DNA of 21,025 bases from the NCBI GenBank assembly GCA_036636255.1, contig JAVWOV010000008.1, forward strand, positions 1-21,025, given 5' to 3'. Shown in pieces: positions 6,943-14,247 of this stretch (positions are counted from its first letter, which is position 1; each line of letters opens with the position of its first letter). Below the pieces are notes generated by a model. The model was not told the origin of the DNA. It did not search any database and was given only the letters and a program-made list of their open reading frames with translations. The translations under genes were made by a program, and so were the position numbers. This stretch comes from CALVXC01 sp036636255. GTDB lineage: Bacteria; Bacillota_I; Bacilli_A; RF39; UBA660.

Positions 6943-7602
6943 ATGTATCGAATTTGTTTAGTTGAAGATGAAAAAAATCTTAATGTTTTAATTAAATCGT
7001 ATTTGGAAAGAGAAAAGTATGAGGTTGTTAATTTTTATAACGGTGAATCAGCTATTGATTATGTTGGTCAAGAAGAGGTTCACTTATGGATTTTAGATAT
7101 TATGCTAGGTGATAGTATAAGTGGTTATGATATTATTAAAAAGATTAGGGAAACGGATTTAAATGTTCCAGTGATTTTTACTTCTGCGCGTGATCAGGAT
7201 TTAGATAAAATTATTGGGTTAGAGTTAGGAAGTGATGATTATATTACTAAACCATATTCACCTAAAGAACTGATTTTGCGGGTTAATAATATTATAAAAC
7301 GCGTTTATCGTAAATTGAATGATATGGTTTTATATGAAACTTATAAAATCAATTTAAATAAGCGAGTTGTTTTTGAAAAAGATCAAGAAATAAAATTAAC
7401 AACGTTGGAATTTGATTTATTGGTATTATTTTTAAATAATAAGGATAAATCATTTAGTCGCGATGATATTTTAACTGGTGTATGGGGAAATGATTACTTT
7501 GGTAGTGATCGGGTTGTTGATGATTTGGTTAGACGGCTTAGAAGAAAGATGACTAAGTTACGGGTTAGTACCATTTATGGGTATGGATATCGTTTATCGT
7601 GA
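6943..7602 (+). CDS. OmpR/PhoB-family response regulator
   Basis: This 219-aa transcription factor is phosphorylated by the kinase encoded next to it. The receiver domain (1-118) has the acidic pocket E8-D9-E10, phospho-acceptor D52 (WILDIMLGD), the switch Ser/Thr in IFTSARD (about 80-81) and the conserved K103 (TKPYSP). The winged-helix output domain (about 125-219) has the recognition-helix pattern RVVDDLVRRLRRKM and the wing TIYGYGYRL typical of OmpR proteins. GAGGTG at 6932-6937 supports the ATG. The TGA stop overlaps the GTG start of the kinase. Overall similarity is to Firmicute CssR-like regulators of envelope or secretion stress, but no target gene lies adjacent, so the stimulus is unknown. 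Confidence 0.92.
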   Translation: MYRICLVEDEKNLNVLIKSYLEREKYEVVNFYNGESAIDYVGQEEVHLWILDIMLGDSISGYDIIKKIRETDLNVPVIFTSARDQDLDKIIGLELGSDDYITKPYSPKELILRVNNIIKRVYRKLNDMVLYETYKINLNKRVVFEKDQEIKLTTLEFDLLVLFLNNKDKSFSRDDILTGVWGNDYFGSDRVVDDLVRRLRRKMTKLRVSTIYGYGYRLS

Positions 7603-8858
7603 AAAATTTAAAACATAATTTATTTCATCAACTTGTTTCGATTACGATTGTAATTTTATTACTTATTTTCATTTGCTTAAGGTTGTTGTTACCAAGAGTA
7701 TTACTCCCAATATATGAAAAAAATATATATCAAAATTTAAAACAACCGATGAGTGATATTAAAACAAATGTTGATGCAGGCTTTAATGAAGAAATTGCAT
7801 ATATTTATATTGCTGATAAGGATATAATTATATCGGAAAATCTTAGTGATATTATTAAAGAGGATCCTAAGCAAATTCTTAAACATGTTAAAAAAAATCA
7901 AGGTAAGTTTAGCCTTAATTCAAAAACATATTACTATTCGAAAGTGAGTAATGAGTATGTTACGAAGGTTACTATTACTAATGATAATTTTGCTAAACAA
8001 ATTAAAAGAGACATTTTATATGCTATATTTCCAATTATTTTTATAACTTTTTTACTTATTTTAGTTTTACTTATTTGGTGGTCAAGAAATTTAGTATTGA
8101 AGATTGAAAAATTAAAGGAAAAAATTGACAATTTTGATAATGACGATTATGTGTCAAATTACGATTATAAAACCGAAGATGAACTGAAAGTTCTATCGGA
8201 TGCTATTGATGATATGCGCCTGGCTATTAAAGAACAGGAAGAATATAAAAACCAGATGTATCAAAATATTTCACATGATTTTAAAACACCTCTTACGGTA
8301 ATAAAATCATATATCGAGGCGATGAATGATGGTGTTCAAAATAAAGAAGCGGGTATGAAGATAATCGAAAATCAGGTTGATAAATTAGAATTAAAAGTAC
8401 ACTCCTTACTATATTTAAATAAAATAAATTATATTAAAGATTCTAATTGTTATCATAAAGAAAGAGTTGATATTGTTCCTATTATTGAATCGTCAGTTGA
8501 AAAATTTAAGGTTCAAAAAAAGAATATTAAATGGACAGTTAATGTTTCTGATAAAAAGCGTGTTTTTAATGGTACCTATGATATGTGGGAAGCTATTATT
8601 GATAATATTTTAAATAATTTTATGAGATATGCTTTGACGGAAATAAAAGTAACAGTGAAAAATAATAAAGTTATATTTTATAATGATGGGCCAACTATAG
8701 ATGATAATATACTTGATGATATTTTTACTCCTTATAAGAAAGGTATTAAGGGGCAATTTGGTTTAGGTTTGTCGATTGTTAAGAAAACGGTGGCTTTATT
8801 AGATTACGAAGTAAGTGTTAAAAACGAGAAAAAAGGTGTTAGTTTTACTATAAAATAA
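7599..8858 (+). CDS. Sensor histidine kinase, partner of the adjacent response regulator
   Basis: This is a 419-aa membrane kinase starting with GTG inside the GTGA overlap with the regulator gene. Topology: helix 1 at about 13-33, an extracytoplasmic sensor of about 105 residues, helix 2 at about 140-162, then a HAMP linker to about 212. The HisKA motif NISHDFKTPLTV carries phospho-accepting H226. The ATPase domain shows an N box (DNILNN, 335-340), a reduced G1 box (YNDGP instead of DNGxG) and G2 with FGLGLSIVKK (from about 387). The YNDGP form is common in CssS-like and related Firmicute kinases and need not mean loss of activity. The sensor domain has no family that I recognise. A clear terminator follows. 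Confidence 0.92.
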   Translation: MKNLKHNLFHQLVSITIVILLLIFICLRLLLPRVLLPIYEKNIYQNLKQPMSDIKTNVDAGFNEEIAYIYIADKDIIISENLSDIIKEDPKQILKHVKKNQGKFSLNSKTYYYSKVSNEYVTKVTITNDNFAKQIKRDILYAIFPIIFITFLLILVLLIWWSRNLVLKIEKLKEKIDNFDNDDYVSNYDYKTEDELKVLSDAIDDMRLAIKEQEEYKNQMYQNISHDFKTPLTVIKSYIEAMNDGVQNKEAGMKIIENQVDKLELKVHSLLYLNKINYIKDSNCYHKERVDIVPIIESSVEKFKVQKKNIKWTVNVSDKKRVFNGTYDMWEAIIDNILNNFMRYALTEIKVTVKNNKVIFYNDGPTIDDNILDDIFTPYKKGIKGQFGLGLSIVKKTVALLDYEVSVKNEKKGVSFTIK

Positions 8859-8890
8859 AAAGTTTTGATTTATTCAAAGCTTTTTATTTG
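8857..8890 (+). terminator. Rho-independent terminator after the histidine kinase gene
   Basis: A 12-bp stem (8857-8868 with 8874-8885, one G-T pair) and a 5-nt TTTAT loop end in a run of T. The terminator sits at the edge of the N gap. Confidence 0.75.
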
Positions 8891-8900
8891 NNNNNNNNNN
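8891..8900. other. Assembly gap (10 N)
   Basis: Ten N mark a scaffold join. The true distance and any missing gene are unknown. Directly after it, AGGAA-CTA-TTCCT (8903-8915) followed by T-rich sequence could be a short terminator of something lost in the gap. Confidence 0.95.
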
Positions 8901-8968
8901 TTAGGAACTATTCCTTTTATTGTAAAAAAAGTTCCAGTAAAATATAAAAAAAATTATCATTTATTTTA

Positions 8969-8997
8969 TAGAAAAAATTCATAATTTGTTGTATAAT
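8969..8997 (+). promoter_or_regulatory. Promoter for the HD-thyA-folA-tmk operon
   Basis: TATAAT (8992-8997) is preceded at 17 nt by TAGAAA (8969-8974), a 4/6 match to the -35 consensus. The start codon follows 22 nt later. Confidence 0.55.
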
Positions 8998-9019
8998 GAA
9001 ATAGTAATGGAGGTTAGTT

Positions 9020-9598
9020 ATGAACAAAGTCGATTATTTTACAGATGAGGTTAATTATATTAAAAATGATAAATATAAGGAAAATATTAAAATTTTAATT
9101 AATCTATTACCAGATTATTTTTTTACTGTTCCTGCTAGTTCAACAGGAAAATATCATCCGAGTTTTGCAAGTGGTGATGGAGGATTATTAAGGCATACTA
9201 AAGTAGCAGTGAAGATCGCCCATGAATTACTTGAAAATCCTATTATAGGTGAATCTTTTAAAAATGCGGAAAAGGATTTAATGATTTTTGCTTTGATTTT
9301 ACATGATGGTTTAAAGTCGGGTATTTCTAAAAGCAAGTATGTATTGTTTGATCATCCAATGTTGATTGCTAATTACATTAGAGAAAACAAGGATAAATTA
9401 AGTTTGACTGATAATGAAATTTTATTTATTACTAATGTAATTGAAAGTCATATGGGACCATGGAACACTAATAATTATAGTGATGTTGTTTTACCAGTTC
9501 CAAAAAATAAGTTTCAAAAATTTGTTCATATGTGTGACTTTTTAGCAAGTCGAAAGTTTTTAAATGTTAATTTTGATAGTAATAACATAAGTGATTAA
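9020..9598 (+). CDS. HD-domain phosphohydrolase, first gene of the thymidylate operon
   Basis: This 192-aa cytosolic HD-superfamily hydrolase has metal and catalytic residues H59 (LLRHT), H95-D96 (LILHDG), H112 (FDHP), H144 (IESHMGPW) and D173 (MCDFLASR). The GLLRHT...LHDGLKSG...DHP...SHMGPW...DFLASR layout occurs in stand-alone HD proteins of Firmicutes and their phages. GGAGG at 9009-9013 supports the start. It is separated from thyA by 17 nt and is probably co-transcribed with it. Together with thyA, folA and tmk this suggests nucleotide hydrolysis linked to dTMP balance, for example a nucleoside monophosphate phosphatase, but substrate and direction are inference. Confidence 0.8.
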   Translation: MNKVDYFTDEVNYIKNDKYKENIKILINLLPDYFFTVPASSTGKYHPSFASGDGGLLRHTKVAVKIAHELLENPIIGESFKNAEKDLMIFALILHDGLKSGISKSKYVLFDHPMLIANYIRENKDKLSLTDNEILFITNVIESHMGPWNTNNYSDVVLPVPKNKFQKFVHMCDFLASRKFLNVNFDSNNISD

Positions 9599-9615
9599 GA
9601 AAAGGAGGATATTTT

Positions 9616-10695
9616 ATGTTAATCGATAGTAAAAATTATGTTATAAATCGAGATGATGCTGTTATTAGAAATTTTGATCGTGTTTATTGTGATCTAGTAG
9701 ATAAAATAATTAATAAAGGTGAAAGAGTTGAAAATCGTACTGGTATTGATTGCTTTAGTGTAGAAGGAGAATATTTTAAATTAGATGTTGGTGATTGTTT
9801 TCCAATATTGGAGGTAAAAAAAGTTAATATTAAAAATGCTCTTTCAGAATTGTTATGGATTTACCAGGCGCAGTCTAATGATGTTAGCTGGCTTCATCAG
9901 CGTGGAAATCATATTTGGGATGAGTGGGCAATAAAAGATGATGGATACTGGTATGCTTCGCAAAATGTTTCAGATAATAATGGTGGTTATAAGTTAGAAT
10001 CTGTTAAAAAGTATTTTGGTAAAGATTATGCTGGGACAATAGGGACGGCTTATGGCTTTATTAATAATAAATTTAAAAGACCGCAATATGTTTTAAATCA
10101 ACTTAAAAATAATCCGCACGATCGTCGAATGGTTATTAGTTTATGGCAAGATGAATATATGTCAACAGCTGTTTTACCATCTTGTGTTTGGAATAGTGAG
10201 TGGAAGGTTATGAACAATAGGCTTCATGTTTTTGTTCATCAAAGAAGCTGTGATGTTGCTTTAGGATTACCTTTTAATGTTAGTCAATATGCTATTTTAC
10301 TTTGTATGTTTGCTACTGTTTCAGGATTAAAAATAGGTAATTTAAACTGGAGTATAATGGATGCACATATTTATGAAAATCAGATTGAACAAATGAAACT
10401 GTTATTAAAAAGATTTCGTTTAATGGAAAAATGGGAACAAGTTATTAAAGAAAATAGTGATAAAGAAATTCAATTTATTTATGATAATCTTTTAGACAAT
10501 ATAACTAAAAATAGTTCTAAAGAATTGTTGGAAGATAAACTTATATTAGAATTAATGATTATGAAGAAAAAACCATTTTTAACACTTGCATCCTTAGATG
10601 ATTTTTTTGCTTTTGATAATAGTGAGGATAATAAAGATATTAAACTTAGTGATTACGTTTCGGCGCCATTTATAGCAATGCCGATAGCACAGTAG
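9616..10695 (+). CDS. thyA: Thymidylate synthase ThyA
   Basis: The enzyme converts dUMP and methylene-tetrahydrofolate to dTMP and dihydrofolate. The phosphate-binding Arg lies in NRTGIDCFSVEG, the paired Arg in HDRRMVIS, the nucleophile is C190 in LPSCVW, and RSCDVALGLPFN and DAHIYENQ bind dUMP. At 359 aa it exceeds the 264-aa E. coli enzyme through an insertion after WDEWA (as in lactobacillar enzymes) and a longer C-terminal part. Two departures are visible. The His after the catalytic Cys in E. coli is Val here, a substitution I recall from B. subtilis ThyA-type enzymes. The C-terminus ends PIAQ where the family usually ends in Val that closes the active site. AAAGGAGG before the ATG supports the start. 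DHFR, which recycles its product, begins 4 nt after the stop. Confidence 0.95.
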   Translation: MLIDSKNYVINRDDAVIRNFDRVYCDLVDKIINKGERVENRTGIDCFSVEGEYFKLDVGDCFPILEVKKVNIKNALSELLWIYQAQSNDVSWLHQRGNHIWDEWAIKDDGYWYASQNVSDNNGGYKLESVKKYFGKDYAGTIGTAYGFINNKFKRPQYVLNQLKNNPHDRRMVISLWQDEYMSTAVLPSCVWNSEWKVMNNRLHVFVHQRSCDVALGLPFNVSQYAILLCMFATVSGLKIGNLNWSIMDAHIYENQIEQMKLLLKRFRLMEKWEQVIKENSDKEIQFIYDNLLDNITKNSSKELLEDKLILELMIMKKKPFLTLASLDDFFAFDNSEDNKDIKLSDYVSAPFIAMPIAQ

Positions 10696-10699
10696 GCTT

Positions 10700-11176
10700 A
10701 TGATTAAATTAACGATAATAGCGGCAATAGGCGCTAATAATGAACTTGGTTTAAATAATGATCTTATTTGGCGTTTATCGGCAGATTTAAAATTTTTCAA
10801 AAAAATAACAATGAATAAGGCAATTGTTATGGGTTATAATACTTTTAAATCTTTGCCTGCTTTATTACCCGGACGGAAACATTTAGTTCTTTCTTTGAAG
10901 GAATTTAAGGTTAATGATGTCATTTGTTTTACTAGTATGGAAAAACTTTTAAAGGGTTTGAAAGATTATGAAGATGTTTTTATTATTGGTGGTGCTTCTA
11001 TTTATGAACAATTTATTGATTTAGTTGATGTGATGTATTTAACTGAAATTGAAAATTCTTTATTAGCAGATGTGTATTTCCCTGATTTTAACCGTAATAA
11101 TTGGCACTCATGTGTTATTGGTCATGGTGAAGAATATTCTATAAAATATAAATTTGTGAAGTATTGGAGGAAATAG
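10700..11176 (+). CDS. folA: Dihydrofolate reductase
   Basis: DHFR reduces dihydrofolate to tetrahydrofolate with NADPH, regenerating the cofactor oxidised by ThyA. The 158-aa length is normal. Visible motifs are the N-terminal IIAAIGANNELGLNNDLIW (Met20-loop region), W24 and catalytic D29 in SADLKFFK, the NADPH-binding MGYNTFKSLP and LLPGRKHLVLS, and IIGGASIY at 96-102. The family's usual LPW is LIW here, a mild variation. No ribosome site separates it from thyA, whose stop is 4 nt upstream, so translation probably depends on coupling. Confidence 0.95.
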   Translation: MIKLTIIAAIGANNELGLNNDLIWRLSADLKFFKKITMNKAIVMGYNTFKSLPALLPGRKHLVLSLKEFKVNDVICFTSMEKLLKGLKDYEDVFIIGGASIYEQFIDLVDVMYLTEIENSLLADVYFPDFNRNNWHSCVIGHGEEYSIKYKFVKYWRK

Positions 11177-11177
11177 T

Positions 11178-11879
11178 ATGCGTGGGAAGATAATTGTTAT
11201 TGAGGGAACAGATTGTTCAGGTAAGGAAACGCAGACGAGGAATTTATTGAAAAAATTGAATGATAATAATATTTTGACTAGTTATTTTTCTTATCCCAAT
11301 TATGATTCGCCAACTGGTAAAATAGTTGGTGGTCCTTATTTGGGTAAGGCAGAAATATGTAAGGGTTGGTTTTTAGAAAAAGCTGTTAATGTTGACCCTT
11401 ATGTAAGTAGTTTGTTTTTTGCTGCTGATAGAAGATATAATTATAAAGAAATTTTAAAATTTATCGATGATGGAGTAAATGTTATAATTGATCGTTATGT
11501 TTATTCTAATATGGCTCATCAGGCTGGTAAATTTGAACTAGTTGATGAACGAATTAAATTATATGATTTTCTTGATAAGTTAGAGTTTGATTTGTTAGAA
11601 TTACCTAAACCGGATTTACTTATTTTTTTACATATGCCAACAGAGTATGCAACTATTTTGAAAAAAAATCGTCTTTTTCTTGATGAACATGAAGAAGATG
11701 AAAATTATTTAAAAAAGGCAGAGATGGTTTATAAAGAGATTGCTGGGCGATATAACTTTAAAACGATCGAGTGTGTAAGAAACAAAGAAATAAGAAGTAT
11801 TGAAAGTATTAATGCGGAGTTATTAGAATATGTTTTATTAGAGGTGGCGTGTGATGGAACTAATTGCACATCGGGGTAA
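11178..11879 (+). CDS. tmk: Thymidylate (dTMP) kinase
   Basis: The enzyme phosphorylates dTMP to dTDP, the step after ThyA. The 233-aa protein has the P-loop EGTDCSGKETQ (9-19), FAADRR (81-86) and the DRY motif at 105-107 (VIIDRYVYSNMAHQ), which contacts the nucleotide. It is about 25 residues longer than the E. coli or B. subtilis enzyme. The insertion lies around SPTGKIVGGPYLGKAEICKGWF (43-64), a form known from a clostridial/Mollicutes-type Tmk subgroup. GGAGG (11166-11170) lies in the end of the DHFR gene, 1 nt separates the two genes, and the last 26 nt overlap the next gene. Confidence 0.93.
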   Translation: MRGKIIVIEGTDCSGKETQTRNLLKKLNDNNILTSYFSYPNYDSPTGKIVGGPYLGKAEICKGWFLEKAVNVDPYVSSLFFAADRRYNYKEILKFIDDGVNVIIDRYVYSNMAHQAGKFELVDERIKLYDFLDKLEFDLLELPKPDLLIFLHMPTEYATILKKNRLFLDEHEEDENYLKKAEMVYKEIAGRYNFKTIECVRNKEIRSIESINAELLEYVLLEVACDGTNCTSG

Positions 11880-12537
11880 TAATAATCATCAATATGCAGA
11901 AAATACATTAGAAGCTATTATGGATAGTATTAATAAAAATTATGTTGCTGGCATTGAGATTGATATTAGAATGACAAAAGATAATAAGATTGTTGTTATT
12001 CATGATTGCTTAATAAATAATGTTAGTGATGGGATGGGTTTAGTTAAGGATTTTACTTTGTCACAGTTACAAGTTTATAATTTTGGTACAGTTACTCATC
12101 CGTCTAAGATTACTACGTTAGAGAGTGTTTTAGCTAATATTAGTAATGGTAAAAAGATTTTGATTGAAATTAAGGAGGAAACAGATCATTTTGAAAATTT
12201 AATTGTTAGTTTGATGACTGTTTTAGATAAATATCCTAATCGTAATATTATTTTATGTAGTTTTAATTATAACTTATGTAAATTTGTTAAAAAAAATTAT
12301 TGTTATAAAATCGGACTTATTATTGGTGTTAAATTAAATGCTGATAAGTTTTATAATAATTTAAGTTTTAATAGTATTAATTATCGCCATCTTAGTAAGG
12401 TAGTTTTTAAATTTAAAAAAAATTATGTGTGGACAGTTGATGATATTAAATTATTTAATAAACTTAAAAAGAATATTCTTAAATATAATGTGGGCGTTAT
12501 TACGGATTGTGCATATTTATTTAGCGATGAATGTTAG
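11854..12537 (+). CDS. Glycerophosphodiester phosphodiesterase family protein
   Basis: GDPD enzymes hydrolyse deacylated phospholipids (glycerophosphodiesters) to glycerol-3-phosphate and an alcohol. The 227-aa protein has the typical TIM-barrel motifs: AHRG with H6 and R7, AENT at 15-18, IEIDIRMT with metal ligands E35 and D37, catalytic H50 in VVIHD, a later LIEIKEE and the near-terminal VWTVDD. No signal peptide is present, so it should act in the cytosol. The ATG at 11854 is preferred over the adjacent GTG at 11851 because GAGGTGG (11841-11847) is better spaced. It overlaps tmk by 26 nt, so it belongs to the thymidylate operon by transcription; a functional link is not obvious. It converges on the minus-strand gene 5 nt away with no visible terminator. 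Confidence 0.88.
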   Translation: MELIAHRGNNNHQYAENTLEAIMDSINKNYVAGIEIDIRMTKDNKIVVIHDCLINNVSDGMGLVKDFTLSQLQVYNFGTVTHPSKITTLESVLANISNGKKILIEIKEETDHFENLIVSLMTVLDKYPNRNIILCSFNYNLCKFVKKNYCYKIGLIIGVKLNADKFYNNLSFNSINYRHLSKVVFKFKKNYVWTVDDIKLFNKLKKNILKYNVGVITDCAYLFSDEC

Positions 12538-12542
12538 TTTTA

Positions 12543-13037
12543 TTAATTAGTGATTTCCATATTCCATACATTTTCAGAAATTATAATAGACTTTTTATCT
12601 AATTGTCTAATTAGATTTACAACGTTTTTTCGTTGTTTTCTTTTTAGTATAATTATTAGTATTATTTTATCATCATTTTTGTCACTGTTTATGATGGTAA
12701 CGATATGATTTTGTTTTTTTAATGTATTGACAAGATACTTAGCTATATTTTTATTAATAATAGTAAATAACATGTTATTACCTAATGCTACTTTTTCTTC
12801 AATTATGCTACCAATATAGGATCCAAAAAAAGAACCAAGAGCGAAGAATATAATTTTTAACGGATCAGTATTTATATTTACGATGACAGCTCCGGTTGAA
12901 AAGATCCATATGAGAGCAATAAGAAAATTTAAAATGGCACCTAATAGTTTTTTGCCACTTGCTACGATAATTAGTCTTAAGGTAGATAGTGTATTTTCTA
13001 TTACTTTAGATAGAAATATTAATAGATATAAAATCAT
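12543..13037 (-). CDS. UPF0316 / DUF2179 membrane protein
   Basis: The 164-aa protein fits the UPF0316 (DUF5698 plus DUF2179) family of Firmicutes. The N-terminal part has about three membrane helices (2-24, 33-53, 60-78), with the conserved ENTLSTLRLIIVASGKK region between the first two, and a soluble C-terminal DUF2179 domain (about 88-164). Function is unknown. DUF2179 domains occur in membrane proteins where they probably sense a ligand. It is the only gene on this strand, divergent from hrcA and convergent with the phosphodiesterase gene. On the minus strand GAGG lies 9 nt before the ATG. No convincing promoter was found. Confidence 0.8.
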   Translation of the reverse strand: MILYLLIFLSKVIENTLSTLRLIIVASGKKLLGAILNFLIALIWIFSTGAVIVNINTDPLKIIFFALGSFFGSYIGSIIEEKVALGNNMLFTIINKNIAKYLVNTLKKQNHIVTIINSDKNDDKIILIIILKRKQRKNVVNLIRQLDKKSIIISENVWNMEITN

Positions 13038-13135
13038 TGTAACCAGCCTCTTTTTTTATTATGTGATTTTTTTAAAAATTCACTCATTAAAGTTTATTTA
13101 TGGGTTATTTTCATTAATAGAAAAAATTTTACTTT

Positions 13136-13162
13136 TTAGCACTCATATATTGACAATGCTAA
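13136..13162 (+). promoter_or_regulatory. CIRCE operator (HrcA-binding), slightly degenerate
   Basis: TTAGCACTC-N9-CAATGCTAA. The left arm matches the CIRCE consensus perfectly; the right arm matches 7 of 9 positions (consensus GAGTGCTAA). It overlaps the -35 of the hrcA promoter, so bound HrcA should block RNA polymerase. Confidence 0.88.
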
Positions 13163-13178
13163 CATATAATAGTATAAT
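13150..13178 (+). promoter_or_regulatory. Promoter of the hrcA-grpE-dnaK operon
   Basis: A perfect TTGACA (13150-13155), a 17-nt spacer and a perfect TATAAT (13173-13178). The -35 lies inside the CIRCE spacer and right arm. This is a full-consensus vegetative promoter under heat-inducible repression. Confidence 0.92.
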
Positions 13179-13252
13179 GAATTTAATGCTTATTTTATAT
13201 GTTAATAAATAGGTGTTAAAAATATATTTAATGCATTATTTGGAGGTGGATT

Positions 13253-14242
13253 ATGCTCAATAAAAGACAAGCTAAGTTGTTGAAATTAATCATTGAAGAT
13301 TATATTAAGACGGCTCGGCCGGTAAGCTCTAAGTCGCTTTCGGAAATTATGAAATGTTCTAGCGCGACAATTAGAAATGAAATGGGTTTTTTAGAAGAAA
13401 ATAATTTAATTGAAAAGATGCATACTTCCTCAGGACGAATTCCTAGTGAAAAGGGTTACCGTTATTATGTTGATTACATTATGAAACCTAAGGAAATTAC
13501 TGGTGATGATTTACTTAAACTTCAGACGATATTTCATAATAATTCGCTTATGTTAAATGATACGATTATTAAGAGTATGGAAATAATTTCAGAACTTACT
13601 AATTATACTTCTATTGTTTTGGGAAGTTCTTCTAGTGAGAACAAAGTTACTAAAGTTGAAGTAATACCAATTGGTGAAAATAATTTGATTGCGATTGTTA
13701 TTACTGATAAGGGACATGTTGAAAATCGTAATTTAATTATTGATGCAAGTGTTTCTAAAATAGAAATAAAACAAACGGTTGATTTGATTAATCAATTGAT
13801 TATTGGTACACCAATTAATGAAGTTAGTAGTAAGCTTGAATTTGAGGTTAAGCCAGTTATTTCTAAATTTGTTAAGCAGCATGAGGTCTTATATAATGCT
13901 TTTTATAATGTTTTTAGTGATTTTACTAATGGATCTAATTTTAAAATGGCTGGTACTAAGAATATTTTGATGCAGCCGGAATTTAATAATACTAGTAAAA
14001 TTAGAGAAATTATTGGTAAATTTGAAGATCAAGAAATCATTAATAGTATTAAAGAAAAGGATAACGGTATTAATATTTACATTGGGAGTGAGAATGAATT
14101 TGATGAGGATGTAACGGTCATAAAAACAAAGTATAATTTTAATGGGGAAGAGGGAACGATTGCATTGATTGGACCAAAGAGAATGGAGTATGATCGAGCT
14201 TTGTCTTTGCTTGATTACATAAAAAATAATATTGAGAGGTGA
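13253..14242 (+). CDS. hrcA: Heat-inducible transcription repressor HrcA
   Basis: HrcA binds CIRCE and represses the chaperone operons; in the known model GroEL keeps it active until misfolded protein titrates it. The 329-aa protein has the N-terminal winged helix (about 1-75, with SSKSLSEIMKCSSATIRNEM and the SSGRIPSEKGYRYYVD segment) followed by the GAF-like dimerisation domain. Its own CIRCE site lies 90 nt upstream, so it is autoregulated. GGAGGTGG before the ATG is strong. The TGA stop is embedded in the ribosome site of grpE. Confidence 0.96.
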   Translation: MLNKRQAKLLKLIIEDYIKTARPVSSKSLSEIMKCSSATIRNEMGFLEENNLIEKMHTSSGRIPSEKGYRYYVDYIMKPKEITGDDLLKLQTIFHNNSLMLNDTIIKSMEIISELTNYTSIVLGSSSSENKVTKVEVIPIGENNLIAIVITDKGHVENRNLIIDASVSKIEIKQTVDLINQLIIGTPINEVSSKLEFEVKPVISKFVKQHEVLYNAFYNVFSDFTNGSNFKMAGTKNILMQPEFNNTSKIREIIGKFEDQEIINSIKEKDNGINIYIGSENEFDEDVTVIKTKYNFNGEEGTIALIGPKRMEYDRALSLLDYIKNNIER

Positions 14243-14247
14243 AACGA

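Noticed and set aside
9020..11879. The thymidylate cluster as a prophage segment
   Set aside because: Similar HD, thyA and tmk genes occur in phages, but no integrase, structural, terminase or attachment-site sequence is seen and the base and codon composition match the surroundings.
12883..13212. Plus-strand frame overlapping the UPF0316 gene and the hrcA promoter
   Set aside because: It runs antisense through a recognised protein and over the CIRCE/promoter region; no ribosome site.
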